Program-made: the position numbers and the translations under genes
Part shown: one piece after another, positions 22,437 to 25,768 of the stretch
Layout of the letters: each line of letters begins with the position of its first letter
Position numbering within the stretch: position 1 is the stretch's first letter
The notes under the pieces: generated by a model
Seen by the model: only the letters and a program-made list of their open reading frames with translations
What the model was told of the DNA's origin: nothing
The model's database searches: none
NCBI GenBank assembly: GCA_031376285.1
Contig: JANMDN010000015.1
Span: 1 to 25,768, forward strand
Length of the DNA: 25,768 bases
Source of the DNA: JANMDN01 sp031376285
GTDB lineage: Bacteria; Actinomycetota; Thermoleophilia; Miltoncostaeales; Miltoncostaeaceae
Direction: 5' to 3'

Positions 22437-24064
22437 AGCACCCACCTCAGATCCGTCGAGCTGGCAAGGGCATGGTCGAGCGTCGCGATGTCGGCGTGCC
22501 CGAGGTCGGTCACGCGGTGGCGGCCGCAGATCCGCGCGTAGTCGCAGAGCATCGCCGTGGCCCCGCGCAGGAAGTTCGCAAGGCGCTCGGCGCTCGTGCC
22601 GATCTCGAGGCGCGACCGCAGCTCTTGCAGCTGTGTCGCGATTCCCACCGGGCAACCACCCGAGTGGCAGGCACGGTACTGCTGGCAGCCGATCGCCATG
22701 AGGCTCGCCGTGGCGAGCGCGACCGCATCGGCGCCGAGCGCAATGCCCTTTGCGATCTCGTCAGGTGTTCGAAACCCACCGGTGACGACGAGCTGCACGT
22801 CATCCACACCCTGTTCGTCGAGGAATCGGCGGGCCCGGTAGAGGCCAAATGGCGACGGGATCCCGACGTGATCCTTCACGTGCGTCGGCGCGGCACCGGT
22901 TCCGCCACCCATGCCGTCGATCGTGATCCAGTCTGCTCCGGCCTCGAGGGCTGCTGCGACGTCGCGCTCGATGTTCCCTGAGGCGAACTTGATCCCGATC
23001 GGGATCCCGGGGGCGACGCTTCGGATCTCGTCGATCCGGGCGCGGAGGTCGGCGACCGAGTTGATGTCCGGGAAGTGGGCCGGAGAGTGAACGGTCATCC
23101 CCTCCTTGACCCCGCGGACGGCGGCGATCTCAGCCGTGACCTTGCTCCCGAGCAGCGTGCCGCCAAGGCCCGGCTTTGCGCCCTGGCCGATCTTCACCTC
23201 GATCGCGTCGGCCTGGCGGATGTGGTCGTCGTCCCAGCCGAAGTAGCCGGACGCCATCTCGAAGATGTAGCGATCGGCTGCGCCGCGCTCGCGTGGGTGC
23301 ATTCCGCCCTCACCGCTTGCGATCGCGGTCCCCGCCGCCGCGGACCCGAGCGCGAGTGCCTCCTTGGCTTCAGCCGAGAGCGCCCCGAAGCTCATGTGGC
23401 TGACAAACACCGGGATCTCCAGGCGGAGCGGGCGCGCGGCTCGCGTTCCGAGCACGACGCTCGTGTCGACGGGCTCGCTTCCGAGCAAGGGCAGCCGGTC
23501 GAGCTGCGCCGGCACGAACACGATGTCGTCGAGCGACGGCCCCGGGCGGCGGGGCGCGCCACGCTCGAGACGCTCCGAGCCCATCGCCTCCACAAACGGC
23601 CCGGCGCCCTCGGCGAGGTGGTGAACGAGGTACATGCCCCGGTCGGTTGCGCCACGACGAGTCCACGCCGAGAGGTAGCCGGCGGGCCGCGCAGGCGCCG
23701 GCGCGACCGCACCGGCGTCGACCTGGACGAGCCCCTCATGGATACGCACCGGGTACGTCGCAACCCGGTCTGCCGGATTGAACGGCGAGATGCCGGTCGT
23801 GAGGTCGAAGTCCCATCCATGAAGGGGGCAGATGACCCGTCCGCCCGACACCTTCCCGTCGCCAAGCTGCCCGCCGCGGTGCGGGCACTCGTTGGCGACG
23901 GCAAACACGGCGTCGCCGTCTCGCATGAGGGCGATCTCCGCCCCATTCACATGTCGCACCACCCCGCGGCCGGGGTCGATTTCATCGAGCGTGCAGGCGG
24001 TCGCCCATTGCACGGTGACTGCGTCACGCACGTCCTTGCCCCCACCCGTGGAAGTCGAGTTCAC
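22433..24064 (-). CDS. Rieske-FMN-binding glutamate synthase-like fusion protein
   Basis: 543 residues from GTG 24064. Residues 20-115 are a Rieske domain: C60-x-H62 in CPHRGG and C79-xx-H82 in CPLHGWDFD. Residues ~150-543 are the FMN-binding/synthase domain of the GltB (glutamate synthase large subunit) family: FVSHMSFGALS, GEGGMHPRE, IKIGQGAKPGLGG-like (EVKIGQGAKPG), DGMGGGTGAAP, GGFRTPDEIAKGIALGADAV and the [3Fe-4S] ligands C460-x5-C466-x4-C471 in CQQYRACHSGGC. There is no glutaminase domain and no small GltD subunit nearby, so it is a stand-alone, archaeal-type FMN domain that may accept electrons through the Rieske centre and use ammonia or another acceptor. It is the first gene of the operon. 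Confidence 0.87.
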   Translation of the reverse strand: MNSTSTGGGKDVRDAVTVQWATACTLDEIDPGRGVVRHVNGAEIALMRDGDAVFAVANECPHRGGQLGDGKVSGGRVICPLHGWDFDLTTGISPFNPADRVATYPVRIHEGLVQVDAGAVAPAPARPAGYLSAWTRRGATDRGMYLVHHLAEGAGPFVEAMGSERLERGAPRRPGPSLDDIVFVPAQLDRLPLLGSEPVDTSVVLGTRAARPLRLEIPVFVSHMSFGALSAEAKEALALGSAAAGTAIASGEGGMHPRERGAADRYIFEMASGYFGWDDDHIRQADAIEVKIGQGAKPGLGGTLLGSKVTAEIAAVRGVKEGMTVHSPAHFPDINSVADLRARIDEIRSVAPGIPIGIKFASGNIERDVAAALEAGADWITIDGMGGGTGAAPTHVKDHVGIPSPFGLYRARRFLDEQGVDDVQLVVTGGFRTPDEIAKGIALGADAVALATASLMAIGCQQYRACHSGGCPVGIATQLQELRSRLEIGTSAERLANFLRGATAMLCDYARICGRHRVTDLGHADIATLDHALASSTDLRWVL

Positions 24065-24247
24065 GCTACCACTGTGCCAACTTCGTCTCGAATGTTACGC
24101 AGGAGGGGCGATTCGGTCGGCGCGGAACCCAACCGATTGAATCGCGCGCTGGTCGCGCTATACCCAAGTCTCGACCCGCCGTCCGATGCACGGCTAAGGT
24201 TGCGAAGGAGCGAATCTGTGGTTTTTGACGACGGACAGAACAGGCCA

Positions 24248-25636
24248 ATGAGATGCCTCGCTGCGCGGTGGACTTCCGTGCTGGGAGCGCTCGTGGCCGT
24301 TCTTTCCATCGCAGGGCCGTCGCCCGCGGCCACGATCGACCACGTGACCCAGATCTCGCTACCGAACTCCGTGCCTGTCCTGGGTGGGGATCCGGCCATG
24401 CGGCCGTCGGGATTCAGCGAGCGGGAGTACCTGGTCAGCGGCTCGGCGAACACCTACACCGCCGGCCCTGACGGGCAAGCCCAGATCTCCGCGCGAGACG
24501 TCCCGTACGCGACACGCATGCTGGTTCGACGTCCGGAGAGCGAGGAGGATGGCGCGGGTGGAACCGTCGTTCTTGAGCTTCTCGATGCGACGGCGGGCTG
24601 GGACGCCGACCAGATCTGGCGTTACTCGCGTGAGCATCTCCTTCGTGAGGGCATCACCTGGGTGGGCCTGAGCGTGGACCCGGCCGCCCTGGAGGCACTT
24701 CGGGCGACTCGCCCGGAGCGCTACGGCGGGGTGTCGATGCCGACGAGTGGCCTCGCATGGGACATCGTCACCCAGATTGCGGGCACGCTGCGCGACCGCC
24801 GCAGTCGCGAGAACCCGCTGCGTTTCGATCGACCAAAGCGGCTGATCGTCGTCGGCTACGGCCGCGCGGCGGAGTACCTCATCACCTACCAGAACGTTTT
24901 TCACTGGACGACGGCACGCCGCGACGGCTCACCGGCGATCGACGGCTACCTCATCGCGGGCGCCGGCGGCGTGGCGCGATCGGTCTCGTCGCCGGCCACC
25001 GACGCGGTCACAGGCGACGGCCGCCTGGTCGTCGAGCACGAAGTGCCCGTCATCCGCGTGCAATCCGAGACGGACCTCACGGAACTCGATGCGCTGACCG
25101 CCCGCCAAGGCGACAACGCCCACTTCCGGCTCTGGGAGGTTGCGGGCGCGGCCCACATCGATGCCGCCCAGCGCGTACGCCTCGACGCGGTTTTCGGACG
25201 CGACATCCCCGGCTACGTGCCGATCGTTTGCACGGCGCCGACCGGTGACGTCCCACTTCGGTACGCGCTGAACGCCGCCCTCGGGAATCTCGGCCGCTGG
25301 AATGGCCGCAACCTGGGCCCAGTGGCAACACGTATTCGAACGACCGAGGGCGCGTCACCGAGGATCGTTCGCGACGGCGACGGAAATGCGATGGGTGGTG
25401 TTCGACTCCCCTTCATCGACGTTCCAACTGGTCGCAACGCCCCAAAGGGCGAGGGGCCCGGCGACTGTCGACTCGCGGGGACCTACACCGAGTTCCGGCG
25501 GTCTGAGCTGCGATCGCGCTACCCCGATCGCGCGGACTACGTCAGGAAGCTTCGCGCCGCCGCCGCAGAAGCGTTCCAGAACCGCATCATGCTTCGGGCC
25601 GATCTGCACGCGATGGTGCGCGAGGCCCGCGGCTGA
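24248..25636 (+). CDS. Secreted alpha/beta-hydrolase-domain protein (PF20091-like), nucleophile Ser absent
   Basis: 462 residues from ATG 24248. A signal peptide (about 1-28, core SVLGALVAVLSIAGPSPAA) indicates export. The body fits the 'alpha/beta hydrolase domain' family (Abhydrolase_10): TRMLVRRP, TVVLELLDATAGWD, WVGLSVDP, then a nucleophile-elbow segment VVGYGRAAEYLITY, IDGYLIAGAGG, HEVPVIRVQSETDL and WEVAGAAHIDA with a likely catalytic His. At the elbow relatives have GxSQSA; here it is G203-Y-G-R-A207, so the Ser is Gly. It may be a pseudoenzyme or use another residue. The long open frame upstream (from 23075) is a shadow of the Rieske-FMN gene. A weak promoter, TTGAAT-16-TATACC, lies at 24137-24164. 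The gene is divergent from the Rieske operon. Confidence 0.8.
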   Translation: MRCLAARWTSVLGALVAVLSIAGPSPAATIDHVTQISLPNSVPVLGGDPAMRPSGFSEREYLVSGSANTYTAGPDGQAQISARDVPYATRMLVRRPESEEDGAGGTVVLELLDATAGWDADQIWRYSREHLLREGITWVGLSVDPAALEALRATRPERYGGVSMPTSGLAWDIVTQIAGTLRDRRSRENPLRFDRPKRLIVVGYGRAAEYLITYQNVFHWTTARRDGSPAIDGYLIAGAGGVARSVSSPATDAVTGDGRLVVEHEVPVIRVQSETDLTELDALTARQGDNAHFRLWEVAGAAHIDAAQRVRLDAVFGRDIPGYVPIVCTAPTGDVPLRYALNAALGNLGRWNGRNLGPVATRIRTTEGASPRIVRDGDGNAMGGVRLPFIDVPTGRNAPKGEGPGDCRLAGTYTEFRRSELRSRYPDRADYVRKLRAAAAEAFQNRIMLRADLHAMVREARG

Positions 25637-25768
25637 TATGGGAGGCCGTTTGTCAAGAGGGCATCGGTGAATACACCGGTTTCCAGGTGTTTCGTTGGGT
25701 GCTGGTGGGTGGGGGTCTGGTGAGCGCGTCGGGCGGTTGGTTCGACGCGCGGTCAGGCTGATATGCGC
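25637..25768. other. Non-coding end of window with a 10-base direct repeat
   Basis: No gene recognised. GGCTGATATG occurs at 25631-25640 (spanning the preceding stop) and again at 25756-25765. A small hairpin CGGTG-AATA-CACCG follows at about 25664-25677. The stretch may be the approach to a mobile element or simply a 3' region; it cannot be decided from here. Confidence 0.3.

Noticed and set aside
23075..24247. N-terminal ~390 codons of the long frame ending at 25636
   Set aside because: Shadow of the Rieske-FMN gene; the signal peptide at ATG 24248 gives the true start.
1..25768. tRNA, rRNA or CRISPR arrays
   Set aside because: No cloverleaf, rRNA-like or regularly spaced repeat-spacer pattern was seen by eye; a computational scan could change this.

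Overview
This window is about 25.8 kb of very GC-rich bacterial DNA, densely packed with genes. GTG starts and 1-4 base start/stop overlaps (GTGA, ATGA, TTGA) are frequent. The gene content (FAD-linked 2-hydroxyacid oxidase, ACT-malic-enzyme relative, PIG-L deacetylase, MobA, HPr-kinase-like ATPases, VapBC modules) and the third-position G/C codon usage suggest an actinomycete-like (Actinomycetota) chromosome. A deep branch such as Thermoleophilia is my guess from the flavour of several proteins, not something the sequence proves. I saw no rRNA, tRNA, CRISPR array or intact transposase.

Left part (1-11.2 kb). The window opens inside a CPBP-type membrane protease, coupled to a calcineurin-like phosphoesterase. 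A secreted DNRLRE-phosphatase converges on it. Next come two overlapping HPr-kinase-like P-loop proteins, a non-coding stretch of about 350 bases, an ArsC-like reductase divergent from a membrane-anchored unknown, and then a tightly coupled four-gene operon: GST, a receiver-like domain without catalytic residues, MobA with an extra C-terminal domain, and a PIG-L deacetylase. A truncated ACT-malic-enzyme relative and a small secreted or anchored protein follow on the minus strand.

Middle part (11.2-14.8 kb). An Rmd-type sugar-nucleotide reductase and a GlcD-type flavoprotein read to the right, and an enolase-superfamily protein reads to the left. Two copies of a ~104-bp repeat with a 13-bp inverted stem (9512-9614 and 13593-13697) each lie at the 3' junction of a convergent gene pair. 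In the first copy the repeat supplies the last ~23 codons and the stop of the malic-enzyme relative.

Accessory/defence-like part (14.8-19.6 kb). Three consecutive minus-strand frames look like one protein broken in two places: a lipase/SERAC1-like alpha/beta hydrolase, an NB-ARC (STAND) NTPase and kinesin-light-chain-type TPRs. The breaks are a one-base shift in a C5 run and an in-frame TGA. The architecture is that of an NLR-like immune protein. Three toxin-antitoxin modules of three antitoxin types (AbrB, ribbon-helix-helix-like, Phd/YefM), each with a PIN-domain toxin, follow directly.

Right part (19.7-25.8 kb). A tightly coupled three-gene minus-strand operon encodes a Rieske-FMN glutamate-synthase-like protein, a conserved-looking unknown, and a Rieske-ThDP enzyme (pyruvate oxidase/acetolactate synthase type). 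Both enzymes carry an N-terminal Rieske [2Fe-2S] domain, which makes this operon, together with the NLR-like locus, the most interesting part of the window. A secreted alpha/beta-hydrolase-family protein that lacks the expected nucleophile serine diverges from the operon. The last ~130 bases hold no recognisable gene.
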